Counted from the first letter of the stretch, positions 9,546 to 20,205 are shown. The stretch: DNA of 64,000 nucleotides from Pseudoips prasinana (GCA_951640165.1 OX621257.1:4041201-4105200); one strand, 5' to 3'. A program made the numbers and translations. The notes: generated by a model not told the origin, from the letters alone.

Positions 9546-9919
9546 TATAGATACTACTTTCATTTTTCTGTCTTTCGTCATCTACTGGTGGCAGTCATAC
9601 TACTACGCCGTAGCGTGCGATAGCGCTACGACATTGTGATAGTGCTACGAGGTTGTTGTATAATGTTGTGTACTGTTGTATATTTCACAAGTAAAGTTTT
9701 TAGGCAAATTTTGAACCCAACAGGTATAAAGTCGTAGCACGACGTTTCCACCCTGTAAAACATCCCCCTCAAAAATCTTGTAATAATTTCGTATCAAATA
9801 TTTTCATCAAACTGGTACAAATTTATCTCAATTATTTCTTAGCTTTGACTTGAAAAATTTTATTATTCTGCCATCTAAAATATTTCATATAATATTAAAT
9901 AATCTTAATAGACTGTTTG
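9546..9919. other. Spacer
   Basis: A short GATAGCG/GCTACGA-rich stretch at 9600-9650 is the only texture. No gene was seen. Confidence 0.4.
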
Positions 9920-10050
9920 TCTATTGGTTAGTGACCGTGACTGCTACGCCAGAGGTAGTGGGTTCGATTCCCACCCGGGACAAATCTTTGTGTGATGAAC
10001 ACGATAATTCGTTCTGTGCCTGAGTGTAATTTATCTATAATGGGTACACT
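9920..10050 (+). repeat. tRNA-headed SINE fragment
   Basis: A tRNA-like head with B box GGGTTCGATTCCCAC is followed by the CAAATCTTTGTGTGATGAACACGA segment shared by SINE2/SINE3 bodies. The 3' domain is missing. Confidence 0.55.
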
Positions 10051-10054
10051 ACAT

Positions 10055-10320
10055 TAATACGAAAAACTTTATTCCGACAGTCGCAAATACGAATTTCAAA
10101 ATACCGACTTTCATAATTCCGAATGGTAGAAAATTCCGAATATTACAACTCCGCCTTATCATTACTCCTAGTTTTATAATTCCTAAATTTCAATATTCTT
10201 AACGTTTATAATTACTATTCTCAAAATACCGAGCTTCAATAGATCGAATAACAAAAGTCCGACTTAATGATAATTCGAAACATCAACAATACGAATAAAA
10301 ATATGTTGTTTCCCCGGTCA
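10055..10320. repeat. Degenerate short-period region rich in CCGA/ACGA words
   Basis: Words such as ATTCCGA, ATACCGA and AATACGA recur at roughly 15-30-base spacing with poor conservation between them. This looks like a heavily decayed short tandem array. It ends at a CCTAA-rich stretch. Confidence 0.4.
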
Positions 10321-10325
10321 CAGTT

Positions 10326-10343
10326 CTAACCTAACCTAACCCA
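10326..10343. repeat. Short run of insect telomere-like CCTAA repeats
   Basis: CTAACCTAACCTAACCC is about three units of the insect telomeric repeat (TTAGG)n. A degenerate version in the same context (CACAGTTCTAACC...) is at 54408-54430, so it travels with a dispersed repeat and does not mark a telomere. Confidence 0.6.
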
Positions 10344-10384
10344 AATGATTCACCAACAATGGAGGGGATCTGGTACTCGGCGGC

Positions 10385-10520
10385 TGCATGCAACATGCAG
10401 AAAGGCATGCAGCATGCAAGCAGGCATGCAGCATGCAAGCAGGCATGCAGCGTGCAAGCAGGAATGCAGCAAGCAAGCAGGCATGCAACATGCAAGCAGG
10501 CATGCAACATGCAGCAAGCA
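10385..10520 (+). repeat. 19-bp minisatellite, about six units
   Basis: Units start at 10404, 10423, 10442, 10461, 10480 and 10499, with consensus GGCATGCARCATGCAAGCA. Each unit contains two GCATGC-like palindromes. Because 19 is not a multiple of three, all three frames stay open across it. That explains the overlapping ORFs here, which I do not consider genes. Confidence 0.9.
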
Positions 10521-10760
10521 TTGTTTCTGTCACGGCTCCGGCGCTGCGGGGTTTAGGCGGCCCCACGCGAGCTTATCGTTGCAGATGGTTTTAACGCTCA
10601 CCACCGCAGCTTCGGCTTGCTGGCCGGCTTCGCCGGCCAACCTCAGCCGCGGCGGCGGGCCTTCAAACCACCTGCTCCTAAGCTCGCGGGCCGCCCCACC
10701 CCTCCGCGCCTACGCGGGCTTAAATTACACTCTAGGGTATGGCAGACAAGACTACGTGAA
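10520..10760. repeat. GC-rich island with GGCCGGCTTCGCCGGCC hairpin
   Basis: A sharply GC-rich block in AT-rich surroundings, containing a strong stem-loop at about 10620-10640 and CG-rich runs. It directly follows the minisatellite. It may be an internal part of a mobile element. No protein motif was found. Confidence 0.5.
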
Positions 10761-10984
10761 GTCGGTTTTGCAGCGATTCGTTTCTGTCACAAAATTTTGT
10801 AGCCCAACATGTTGACTTTTAGTTTATTCGAAGTATTGAACAACACGCAGTACTGTCTATATAACACCCGAGCCTGGTACTGCTGAGCTCGCCAATCAAT
10901 TCGTTTATATACAGGTTGAAGAGCTTATATGAATGTAAATGATAATTAATGTAATGAATGGCTTGGAAAATTATTATTATTTTG
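10761..10984. other. Spacer
   Basis: The segment around 10855-10890 resembles part of LINE-B (GAGCTCGCCAATCAATTCGT is near the reverse complement of 17640-17660), so a LINE-B scrap on the minus strand is likely. Nothing else was recognised. Confidence 0.4.
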
Positions 10985-11168
10985 TAAAAAGGACAACGCC
11001 CGCTCTAGAGACATCAATCCCTGTGTCGCGGGATACTTTACAAATATATAATTAACGGGCATAAAGTAAACCCAGACTCAGAAAAACTTCTTATGGGTCA
11101 CACAAATAGTTGTCCTGTGCGGGAATCGAACCCAGGACACGAAGTGTAGCCATTGCCTATACGATAAA
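10985..11168 (-). mobile_element. SINE4, head disrupted by an inserted 5S-type SINE
   Basis: Contains the SINE4 body (ACAACGCCCGC...TGTGTCGCGG) and B box (GGGTTCGATTCCCGC on minus). The head stops near 11149-11168, where a 5S-derived SINE is inserted. A near-identical 18-20-bp sequence recurs at 11658-11677. Confidence 0.75.
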
Positions 11169-11392
11169 GTATGGTAATAGCTAGATGCTCTCACTGATCC
11201 GTAAGCGATCGGGGAAGTTAAGCAACTAGGCTTGTGGTCAGTCCATAGATGGGTGAACACCTAAGTGGTTTAATTTTTGAGCGTCTCCGTGCTTCGGAGG
11301 GCACGTTGAGCTGTCGGTCCCAGTTGTAGTCATTAGACAACAATCGTTAAGCCATGTCAGACGCCTACTGTACGGCTTAAATTTCGACGGTC
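11169..11392 (+). mobile_element. 5S rRNA-derived SINE, main part
   Basis: Positions 11200-11275 resemble the internal pol III promoter of 5S rRNA: an A-box-like GGGGAAGTTAAGCAAC, then a C-box-like GGTCAGTCCATAGATGGG. The body follows (GAGCGTCTCCGTGCTTCGGAG). Two further copies are at 57725-57960 and 59757-59925 (both minus). The 3' end is displaced to 11629-11657 by SINE2. Confidence 0.7.
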
Positions 11393-11628
11393 ACCGTAGC
11401 CTAGTTGGTAGTGCTCCTGCCTACGAAGCTGGTGGTTCTGGTTTTGCATCCCGGTAAGTGCAAATATTTGTGTGATGAGCACGAATATTTGTTTCTGAGT
11501 CATGGATGTTTTCTATGTAGGTATATAAGTATTTATCTATCTATATAAGTATGTATATCGTCGCCTGGTACCCATAGTACAAGCTTTGCTTGATTTGGGG
11601 CTAGGATGATCTGTGTGACATTGTCCCT
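11393..11628 (+). mobile_element. SINE2, complete copy
   Basis: The whole SINE2 is here, from CACCGTAGCCTAGTTGG to TGTGACATTGTCCC, followed by an A-run. It lies inside the 5S-type SINE. Confidence 0.85.
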
Positions 11629-11677
11629 AAAAAAAAACAACTCTGACACTAGGGTAACCACTGCCCATACGATATAG
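11629..11677 (+). mobile_element. 5S-type SINE 3' end and target duplication
   Basis: CAACTCTGACACTAGGGTA is the 3' end seen at 57745-57760 (minus). It is followed by the second copy of the 18-20-bp target duplication. Confidence 0.65.
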
Positions 11678-11934
11678 AGGTAAGTATATACGATATATAT
11701 ATAAGTAAGTAAAGTAAGTGATATTTTCAGTCTTTTAACACAAATTTCAGAACATTTAAAACCTTTTAAACTTCTAGAACTCTTACAAGCACTCTCACGT
11801 CCAATGACTGCTCGATTTAATTTGACATTTGAATTGCTGTCATGTGTTAAGTGTGCTTTCTGAAAACAAATATTTCAATAAGTGTTTGTTCTCTGTTAAA
11901 TTTAATATGAGTTTTATTTATTTAAAGTAAGTAT
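11678..11934. other. Spacer
   Basis: A short TATA/AAGTAAGTA-rich stretch at 11690-11720 is visible. No gene or family match was found. Confidence 0.4.
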
Positions 11935-12245
11935 CTATACATATAATAAAATCGTAGGAAAGTCAAAACTGTACATTGAATATTTTTTTAAAAGGATACT
12001 TGGGGCGTGATCTACAATTGGTATCGAAGCCAAAAATATAGTTTATAGAATTTTTGTCTGTGTGTCTGTTTGTCTGTATGTATGTCCGGGCTAAACTCAA
12101 AGAGTCCTGCAAGGATTTACTTCAAATTTTGCATGAATATTACGAAGCAGTCGGGTCAACATATAGGCTACATATTATCACGCTATCACCTACGGGGGAG
12201 GAGCTGTGATAATATATAAACTTTACTTTACTTTCACAGCTAGTT
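11935..12245 (+). repeat. REP300 dispersed repeat
   Basis: Full-length plus-oriented copy, slightly divergent. Its right end has an extra CTTTACTTTACTTT. Confidence 0.8.
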
Positions 12246-12681
12246 CAAAATAAGAGTTTGAGGTTTGAATCTATCATCTTTTCAATTAGTGTTTCATACA
12301 TTATTAAACGACTATTGTAATAGATTGTAATGGCAATATTGTTGAAATTGATAAATTTTAATAAAAAAATAGTATAATTTCGACACCAAATGGAGTACAT
12401 AGCGAGTTTCTTTGCTTTCTTGTTTTTTGTGAGAATTGTTTAGTGCGATATGAAATGGAAAACATTTAATTCAGCACAACACAAAAGAAAATGAGGAGTA
12501 AAAATATATTACACACAGTTCTACAAGACATTTGTAGAACTGTGTGTACATACATATATTTGTGAAAACGCACAAAATTACGATTCTTGCATGTTTTGCC
12601 AAAAGGGTCACCACCTCAGCACAAGCTAGGTGGGTTACACCTAGCGCTGGTTTTCAGTTAAAACTAAATGTTTACTTAATA
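12246..12681. other. Spacer with a short perfect hairpin
   Basis: ACACACAGTTCTACAA and its inverse flank a short loop at about 12509-12552. Otherwise nothing was recognised. Confidence 0.45.
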
Positions 12682-13020
<339 letters not shown>

Positions 13021-13039
13021 TTATATAGTAGAAGATAAA

Positions 13040-13525
13040 ATTGTACAAAACTGTACATTTAATATATTTTTTAAATGATACCTGGAGCGTGATCTATAAT
13101 CGATATCGAAGCCAAAAATACAGTTTTTAGAATTTTTGTCTGTTTATCTGTTTGTCTGAATGTATGTCCGGGCTAAACTCAAAAAGTACTTCATGGATTT
13201 ACTTCAAATTTTGCATGAATATTACTAAGAGGTCGGGTCAACATATAGGCTACTTATTATCACGCTATCACCTACGGGGGAGGAGCTGTGATAATTTATA
13301 AAATTTAACGCGGGTAAAACCGCAAAATGCAAAATTTTAAGTTAATCCATGCAGTAGTTTTTGAGTTTAGCCCGGACATACATACAGACAAACAGACAAA
13401 AATTCTAAAATCTATATTTTTAGTTTCGATATCGAATGTAGATCACGCCCCAAGTATCCCTTTAAAAAAATATTCAATGTACAGTTTTGACTTTCCTACG
13501 ATTTTATTATATGTATAGATGAGCT
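13040..13525. repeat. Two REP300 copies joined head to head
   Basis: A plus-oriented copy (13040-13325) runs directly into a truncated minus-oriented copy (13326-13520), joined near AAACCGCAAAATGCAAAATT. The result is a long imperfect inverted repeat. Confidence 0.75.
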
Positions 13526-13790
13526 CTTTATAACAATAAAGAATACAAAAAAAAACGTAATGTAACCACGATGTAAATTAAAGTCTCGGCGTAAAAGGGC
13601 GTACTAGCGTGGCTACTGGCGTAGGTAGTAACGATCCCCATCACGATCAAGTGAACGACAACATTTATATCGATACACTGATCAAAACATTAATACCGTA
13701 GAGCACCTGCACAAATAAGTGAGAATGTAAACGCGACATGGCCAGCTGATGAGAGCCATAGGTGCCGCCATAATAGTCGTGGTCGGCTAC
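13526..13790. other. Spacer
   Basis: No recognisable feature was found. Confidence 0.4.
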
Positions 13791-13955
13791 ACAGGGTAGC
13801 CGAGGAATTGAAGTTCAAACGCAAAATTTAGATACTTTATGATGTAGAGTATCCGAATCTAACTTCAAAATAATAGCAGAACTGTCTTAGTATTTATTCC
13901 AAACTTCAAAATTTGGGTATGAGCATCAAAAAATTTAAATGGATAATTTAAATGA

Positions 13956-14008
13956 ATGGAACATTCATGGACCCCCATGTATGTTCCACATGGGGGTCCA
14001 TGAATGTT
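13956..14008. repeat. Perfect hairpin with 22-bp arms
   Basis: GGAACATTCATGG with CCCCCATG is repeated in inverse after a nine-base loop. It lies inside the outer DNA transposon. Confidence 0.9.
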
Positions 14009-14019
14009 CCCTATTATAT

Positions 14020-14248
14020 TTTTGAAGTTATACTTCTTTTGGCGCGATGGAGAAAAATGATGAGAGTGAATTTTTACGATGCGCGCGCACACTGACAACA
14101 AAAAATTTAACAGCATGAAGTTAGTTCTAGGTGGTATGACAGTGAATTTTTACGATGCGCGCGCATCGTAAAAATAACAGCATGAAGTTAGTTCTAGGTG
14201 GTATGAAAATTGATAACTATGTTCAAGTTGTATATTAAGAAGTATAAC
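14020..14248 (+). mobile_element. GAAGTTATACTTC element, left part, with internal duplication
   Basis: Matches 1205-1345. A roughly 75-bp part (GTGAATTTTTACGATGCGCG...GGTGGTATGA) is present twice in tandem (14066-14136 and 14143-14205). LINE-B is inserted at 14248; the right part resumes at 18514. Confidence 0.7.
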
Positions 14249-14317
14249 AGTCGCGCGCGCGCAGTCATTACCTGCACACGCGTTTTGGTGACGCGCTGCC
14301 CGTGCGCAATTAACGAA

Positions 14318-15589
14318 ATGGCGGATACAGTAAAGTGTGTTTCGTGTAACATTGTTATTGATGAGCTTTTAGCATATGTTCAATACAACGTGTCGATTGC
14401 GGATGAGACTAGTCTGGTTAAGATATGTGCTTCGGCATTTTCTAGTGAGCAGATTCAAAAATCTAAATCGTTACTGATCGAATCGTTGTCGTCGGAGGTG
14501 CGTAGCACCGTTCGCAAAGGAAAAGGCAAAGAAAACAGGGTGTTGAATGACATTATTGCTATATTTAAAACAACTGAGCCGGATGTATTGCCGGTGTTCG
14601 TAGCCCGCGATCTCGAAAAGCTACCTCCTATCACATTCGATCATCTGGATGTATCGAAGCTGCTAAAGGATTTAGTAATAGTAAGAGCCGAGATTGATCA
14701 AATTAAATCTTCCTATGTAACGCAAGACGAGCTGCAAAGCGTAAAAACTGAGTGTAACATGAAATTACAGTCGTTACCATGCGCGGCGGTTAATGTCAAC
14801 ACAAAGCGAGGTGCATCCAGCGATAATAATACTTTGTGCGTGTTTCAAGAAGACCCACTGGATTGTTCGGGTCAGTTATTATCATTAGGAACAAATAATA
14901 AACCTAATCAGAATTGTCCGAATATTAACATGATTCCGATGGAGGGTAGTGCAGACACATATTCCACAACGGTTAACCGATGCGTATCAAACAACGGTGA
15001 CAGAGACGACACGATCCGCGCGACAAGTATAGGAGACCGCGCCGATGTGTCATCGTTACCGTTATCAGTAATGGCAAAACTACCAAGTGGACGGCCGAGT
15101 GAAGCGATGACTCATGCGACGTCGATTGCATCTCGTCCGTCGTACTCGAGCGTCGCAGCTATTGAAACAAATGATGGTTTTACGATTGTGCAAAATAAGA
15201 AACAGAAGTATAAAGATAGGTTCAGAGGAAAAACGGGTACAAATGTCCTCGAATCCGAAGAGAAGTTCAGATCGGCTGACAGAAAAATACCTATATTTAT
15301 ATCTAATGTACATAGAGACACATTAGAATCGGATATAACCTGTTATATTGAAAAGAAAACTGCGGAAAAAGTAAATCTAGAAAGAATAGATATTAAGCGG
15401 CAATGTGAACACAAGGCTTATAAGTTTTTTGTATCCCAGAGTAAGTTACAATTATACTTGGATGAGAAACTGTGGCCACAAGGGATATTATTTCGACGTT
15501 TTGTTAACTACAAACCGAAACGTGTAAGCGATATACCTACATCTACTGTAAAGGTAATCGGCGCACCAGTTAGTAATAATGTTGAGTAA
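14318..15589 (+). CDS. LINE-B ORF1, RNA-binding protein
   Basis: 423 residues from the ATG at 14318. The open frame extends upstream into GC-rich 5' UTR and the host element, but MADTVKCVSC is the natural start. The N-terminal third has a C-x2-C pair and a helical segment (LVKICASAFSSEQIQKSKSL). The middle is Ser/Thr-rich and probably disordered. The C-terminal 110 residues contain IPIFISNVHRDTLESDITCY and FRRFVNYKPKR, an RRM-like fold expected to bind LINE RNA. It overlaps ORF2 by 11 nt in a different frame, which suggests termination-reinitiation. Confidence 0.85.
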   Translation: MADTVKCVSCNIVIDELLAYVQYNVSIADETSLVKICASAFSSEQIQKSKSLLIESLSSEVRSTVRKGKGKENRVLNDIIAIFKTTEPDVLPVFVARDLEKLPPITFDHLDVSKLLKDLVIVRAEIDQIKSSYVTQDELQSVKTECNMKLQSLPCAAVNVNTKRGASSDNNTLCVFQEDPLDCSGQLLSLGTNNKPNQNCPNINMIPMEGSADTYSTTVNRCVSNNGDRDDTIRATSIGDRADVSSLPLSVMAKLPSGRPSEAMTHATSIASRPSYSSVAAIETNDGFTIVQNKKQKYKDRFRGKTGTNVLESEEKFRSADRKIPIFISNVHRDTLESDITCYIEKKTAEKVNLERIDIKRQCEHKAYKFFVSQSKLQLYLDEKLWPQGILFRRFVNYKPKRVSDIPTSTVKVIGAPVSNNVE

Positions 15590-18377
15590 CGGTAGTGTAT
15601 GCAAGTTCGTGAGCTTTAACTGTAAAAATGTCAAGCGGTCCGCTCAGAATATTCGTGAACTATGTAAACAATCGGATTTAATTGCGCTGCAGGAAACGTG
15701 GCTACTGCCTGAGGAAATCTCGTTTCTTGACACAATAAGTGACGAGTTCAGCAGTACTGGAGTATCAGCGGTAGACACGTCAGCGAGTATTGTTCGTGGT
15801 AGACCGCATGGTGGTGTCGCCCTTCTGTGGAGAAAACGTCTTTTCCATGATGTGGTTGTTATTCAGTGTGGAAACCCACGGATCTGTGCAGTGAAAGTTG
15901 TGATTAAGGATAAATCCTTCTTAGTGTTAAGTGTTTACATGCCCACGGATATTGTATCAAATTTAACGGATTTTACGGACATCTTGAGCTCGGTGAGTGC
16001 GATAATTGATAATTGTAATAAAGATTATGTTTACATGTTAGGCGATTATAATGCGCACCCTTCTGAGCGATTTTATGATGAACTTACCGGTTATTGCGCC
16101 GAACAATTATGGACGTGTGTTGATGCAAAAATGTTAGGTTTAAGTTCAAACACATATACATTCCTGAGTGAGGCTCATGGGTCAAAGAGGTGGCTTGATC
16201 ACTGCTTAGTGACCGAAGCGGCTATGGCCTCCGTCAGGAAAGTGTATGTAGTCTATGATGTGTTTTGGTCAGACCACTTGCCGCTCATAGTAGAATGTGA
16301 CTTGAATAGTATGTTACCAAAGAAACCTGTTAGTATTACAAATGTGAACAACTATGTTGTGTGGGGAGAGAGAAGCCAAAATCAGATAGTTGCTTATGAA
16401 CGTGAATGTCATGAAAGATTAAAACTAATTGACTTTCCACACGAACTTGGCGAATGCTCTGACAGTATGTGTAACAACTCTGGCCATAAAATTATTATTG
16501 GGAAACTGTATGCTGTCATCGTACATGCTTTAAGTGAGGCTGCTGTGATGGGTCGGGGAGGCAGTAATAGATGCTCTAAGCGGGTAATAGTTGGCTGGAA
16601 TAAACATGTCGCAGAGGCTCATAGGGAGGCTAGGCAGAAATTTATATTGTGGGCGTGGTATGGCAAACCTTCTACTGGATTACTTTATGATGAAATGCGT
16701 GACACTAGAAAAGTCTTTAAGTCAAGGTTAAAGTGGTGCCAGGATCATGAAGACCAAGTTAAAATGGACATTCTAGCCTCACACCATGCTAAAAACGATT
16801 TTCGTAGTTTCTGGAAACAAACAAACAAATTAAAAACCAGACCGGGAATCCCTGTGAGCGTCGGTGGCATGAGTGAACCTGAGGATATTGCAAACCTATT
16901 TAAGGAAACATTTTTTGTTAAATCTCCACTAGGTCCCTCACGGTCAGTGCTCAATGTTGTGCCCGGCATGGCAATAGGGGTTAAATTTAAGACCTTAGAA
17001 ATAGCTCAGACTATACGACGTATGTCAAGGGGTAAGTCACCCGGTCATGACGGGCTTAGCATCGAGCACTTACGATATGCTGGCCATCACTTACCCAGAG
17101 TGCTTGCCATATTATATGGTTTTTGTATGAGTCATAGTTTCCTGCCCAGTGAGATGATGCGAACAATAGTAGTGCCAATAGCAAAAAATAACACTGGCGA
17201 CCTTGCTGACACAGGGAACTATAGGCCTATTTCACTAGCTACCGTGATTTCAAAGGTATTTGACGGCATGCTTAATACACACTTAACTAGCTGTACCACT
17301 ATTCATGATAACCAGTTCGGATTTAGAGCTGGTTTATCAACAGAGAGTGCGGTGTTGTGTCTTAAGCATGCTGTGACGTACTATGCGAGACGAGGGACGC
17401 CTATTTATGCTTGCTTCCTCGACTTATCAAAAGCATTTGATCTGGTTTCCTACGACGTGTTGTGGATTAAATTAGAACGGTTAAATCTACCCACAGAACT
17501 AATTAACATTCTCAAGTTTTGGTATGGAAACCAGATCAACACTGTACGATGGGCTGGGGCGATCTCTAGTCTTTATGGGTTGGAGTGTGGGGTGAGGCAG
17601 GGTGGATTGAGTTCACCAACACTTTTCAACCTATATATAAATGAATTGATTGGCGAGCTCAGCAGTACCAGGCTCGGATGTTATATAGACGGTACCTGCG
17701 TCAATAATATCAGTTTCGCAGACGACCAGGTACTCCTGAGTGCGTCAGTTTGTGGCCTCAGAAAATTAATTGCCTAATGTGAGGAGTATGCTAAATTACA
17801 TGGCTTGGCATACAACACCAAGAAGTCAGAGATCATGGTCTTTGAGGCTGGGGGTAAAAGCCCTGATACAGTACCGCCTGTCTTATTGTATGGTACACCG
17901 TTGCAGAGGGTATACAGGTTTAAGTATCTTGGTCATATATTGACTCCCGGCCTCAATGACGATGATGACATTGAACGGGAGCGGAGAGCGTTGTCGGTTA
18001 GAGCGAACATGCTGGCCCGCAGGTTTGCACGATGCTCACTACCAGTTAAAATCACGCTCTTTCGAGCCTACTGTACTTCTTTTTACTCGTGCAACTTGTG
18101 GGCTAGATATACAAAAAAATCGTACAGCGCTCTCCGCGTCCAATATAACAATGCGTTTAGGATACTTGTGGGGCTGCCTCGTTTCTGTAGTGCGTCAGGG
18201 ATGTTCGCAGATGCACACGTAGATTGCTTTTACGCAACAATGCGCAAAAGGTGTGCTTCTCTGGTGCGCAGGGTATGGGGCAGCCCCAACAGCGTCTTAA
18301 GCATGGTTGCCAGTCGATTGGACTGTAAATACGTTGGTCACTGTTGTGCAATCTCCCATGGAATGGCACAACAGTGA
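15579..18377 (+). pseudogene. LINE-B ORF2 (endonuclease-RT) with one nonsense codon
   Basis: About 932 codons in one frame, broken only by TAA at 17775-17777 (codon 733). An EEP endonuclease occupies about residues 5-250 (LIALQETWL, LGDYNAHPSE near 154, SDHLPLIVE). The RT has GHDGLSIEHL, NYRPISLATV, ACFLDLSKAFDLV, GVRQGGLSSPTLF and catalytic NISFADDQV near residue 712. After the stop the same frame continues with CEEYAKLHGL, through the thumb region, to 18377. The stop falls just after the FADD motif, so the thumb is lost and the copy is probably inactive in cis. Confidence 0.9.
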
Positions 18378-18513
18378 CTAACCTCCATTTATTTATGTAT
18401 TTGTTCCGTGTTTGTGATTAATGTGATTGTGTGATTACTAACATAGTCGTAAGTTTATACTAACAATCTTGTTGAGTCATAGTTACTTGAATAAAGAAAG
18501 TTCTATTCTATTC

Positions 18514-18892
18514 TATAACTTCTAACGCGCGTACACACAAGTTTTTTTTTTTATACTTTGCAAATTTTATGAGTCCTGAGCTCAAACCCAAATTTTGAAG
18601 TTTCGAATAAATTCTAAGACAGTTCTGCAATGATTAGATAAACCATACTTTTTTGGGTGTTAGGTTAAACTATGCTTATTCGTTATCCCAAAAACTGAAC
18701 CAGAAAAATTCAACAGAACGAGAAAATCATCGAAAACTGATGTTAGGTGAAATTTCCGAAATAAGCATTAAAAAAATTATATCTCGAAAACTACGCAAAA
18801 TTGTAGAACGTGCATGGGGGTGATTCGGATACTCCTCATCATAAAGTGTCTAAATTTTGCGTTTGAACGTCAACTCCTTGGGTAGCCTGTAT
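18514..18892 (+). mobile_element. Right ends of the two host DNA elements
   Basis: TATAACTTCTAACGCG resumes the GAAGTTATACTTC element. The outer TIR arm follows, up to GGGTAGCCTGT at 18881-18890. Confidence 0.6.
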
Positions 18893-19427
18893 AATGCGAC
18901 ATGCAAAAGAGTGATGTAAAAACTGTTTCACTTTAAAATCCCAGTAGACTCGAATGCAGACTCTCGCACCTATCCTTTATCCCTTTTAACCGACTTCATA
19001 ATTATTTGCATATTCATTGCTTCGTGGTAATCGCCAGATTTCTTTGATTTAAATTAATTTCCGATCGACCACGCTTCTGCGAGGCCTAATAAGCAACCAC
19101 CTGTTATTATTATAATATCCATCATTTTACCACCCACCACAAACAACCTACTTAGCTAAATGTCAAGGAAAAGTCCTAAAATATTTAAGAACGTAGCAAT
19201 TTCTCTTCGTAGAATTATTACACAAAAATGTATAATTAATTCACTGGGTATTGTTATATTTAACTATTGTGGAAGTTGAGTGAATGTACTCACGGCTAAA
19301 TTGTAGGAATTCGTATCCAGTGTTAGGTTGTATTTGGGAGATGTAAATAAAAAATTCAAATAATCGAAATCTCAACCGTGTCCACTTTATTCCAGCCATG
19401 ACACAAGAGAACCAATAATAATAATAA
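18893..19427. other. Spacer
   Basis: No gene or clear repeat was found. Confidence 0.4.
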
Positions 19428-19692
19428 TATCCTAGGATATTATTTACACACGCCCATCTGATCCCAAAATAAGCAGAGCTTGTACTGTGCATGGAAACCA
19501 GATAACTGATATACTACATATACTTTTTTTTTTGTAAATAGATACTTATATAGATAATTATACCCAGACTCAGGACAAACAGACATGTTCATGCACACAA
19601 ATATTTGTCCTGGGTGGGAATCGAACCCACGACTTCCGGCGTGAAAAACAAGCATTTGCCAACCACGCCAACAGGCCCGTCCCGATGTTGCC
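19428..19692 (-). mobile_element. SINE3, complete copy
   Basis: The minus strand has a tRNA-like head (B box GGTTCGATTCCCACC), the CCTGAGTCTGGGTGTAATTA body, TATCAGTTATCTGG, the shared 3' domain and an ATTATT tail. Confidence 0.88.
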
Positions 19693-19744
19693 ATTACAAA
19701 ATAAAATTATTAATAAATCTACTAATTAATGTTGAGTTGCCAAC

Positions 19745-19880
19745 ATGTGTACATATCAAGCTATACATTTCTAATATGAATGTGAAAGCTGACCTGTCAT
19801 TGTATGGAAATCCTATATATACAACGCGAGATCAGTTTATACCGGAAGTGTATAGCTTGATATGTAGCCGTGTGTACCAC
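19745..19880. mobile_element. Palindromic MITE
   Basis: GTACATATCAAGCTATACA on the left is inverted on the right (TGTATAGCTTGATATGTA). Much of the interior (AGCTGACCT...) is also self-complementary. It is related to 46570-46680. Confidence 0.7.
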
Positions 19881-20205
19881 GAGGCATGTATTATTTATTT
19901 GGCAGAAGTTCAAAGATACGCCTACGTCAAAATATTTATTTGACTAATATTAGCTATAATTAATTTCTACTATATTCATCTTTCAGTTTGAATTAACGAC
20001 TTCAGTGTACAAAGGTAATATGTCTAACTGTTTTCGTTCAATTTTATGTCATCATACACTGATATTACTGCAGAAAATTGGGCGTCAGGGTGTACATAAG
20101 TCTTTCCTTTACACAGTAATGTCTTTGATTAACGTTGTGGGATTTACTGATCTACTTAACTAGTTATCACCCTAATCTCACTGAATTCTTAAGCCGATTA
20201 GTTTA
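19881..20205. other. Spacer
   Basis: Nothing recognised. Confidence 0.4.

Larger units (their letters stand above)
14249..18513 (+). mobile_element. LINE-B, full-length non-LTR retrotransposon
   Basis: A 4.27-kb LINE with a short 5' UTR, ORF1, an overlapping ORF2, a 3' UTR and a (TTCTA)n tail. It is flanked by the 6-bp target duplication TATAAC (14243-14248 and 18514-18519), which splits the palindromic right end of the host element. The general plan is CR1-like; the clade is not certain. It is nearly intact. Confidence 0.88.
13792..18892. mobile_element. Non-autonomous TIR DNA transposon containing nested elements
   Basis: Left arm 13792-13930 and right arm 18575-18892 are inverted copies. 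Shared words include GTTCAAACGCAAAATTTAGA, GAACTGTCTTAG and CTTCAAAATTTGGGT, with gaps between them. There is no transposase ORF of its own. Inside are a hairpin (13956-14008), the GAAGTTATACTTC element (14020-14248 with 18514-18560) and LINE-B. Confidence 0.65.

Noticed and set aside
10326..10343. Telomere or subtelomere
   Set aside because: Only about three CCTAA units, and the same phrase occurs at 54408 inside normal repeat DNA.
10336..10815. Several overlapping ORFs over the 19-bp array and GC island
   Set aside because: The 19-bp unit keeps all frames open and gives repetitive Cys/Met/Ala/His peptides. No start context or domain is present.
14210..14317. Upstream start of LINE-B ORF1 at 14210
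   Set aside because: It would lie in the host DNA element outside the LINE, whose first base is 14249. The Met at 14318 is the first in the LINE.
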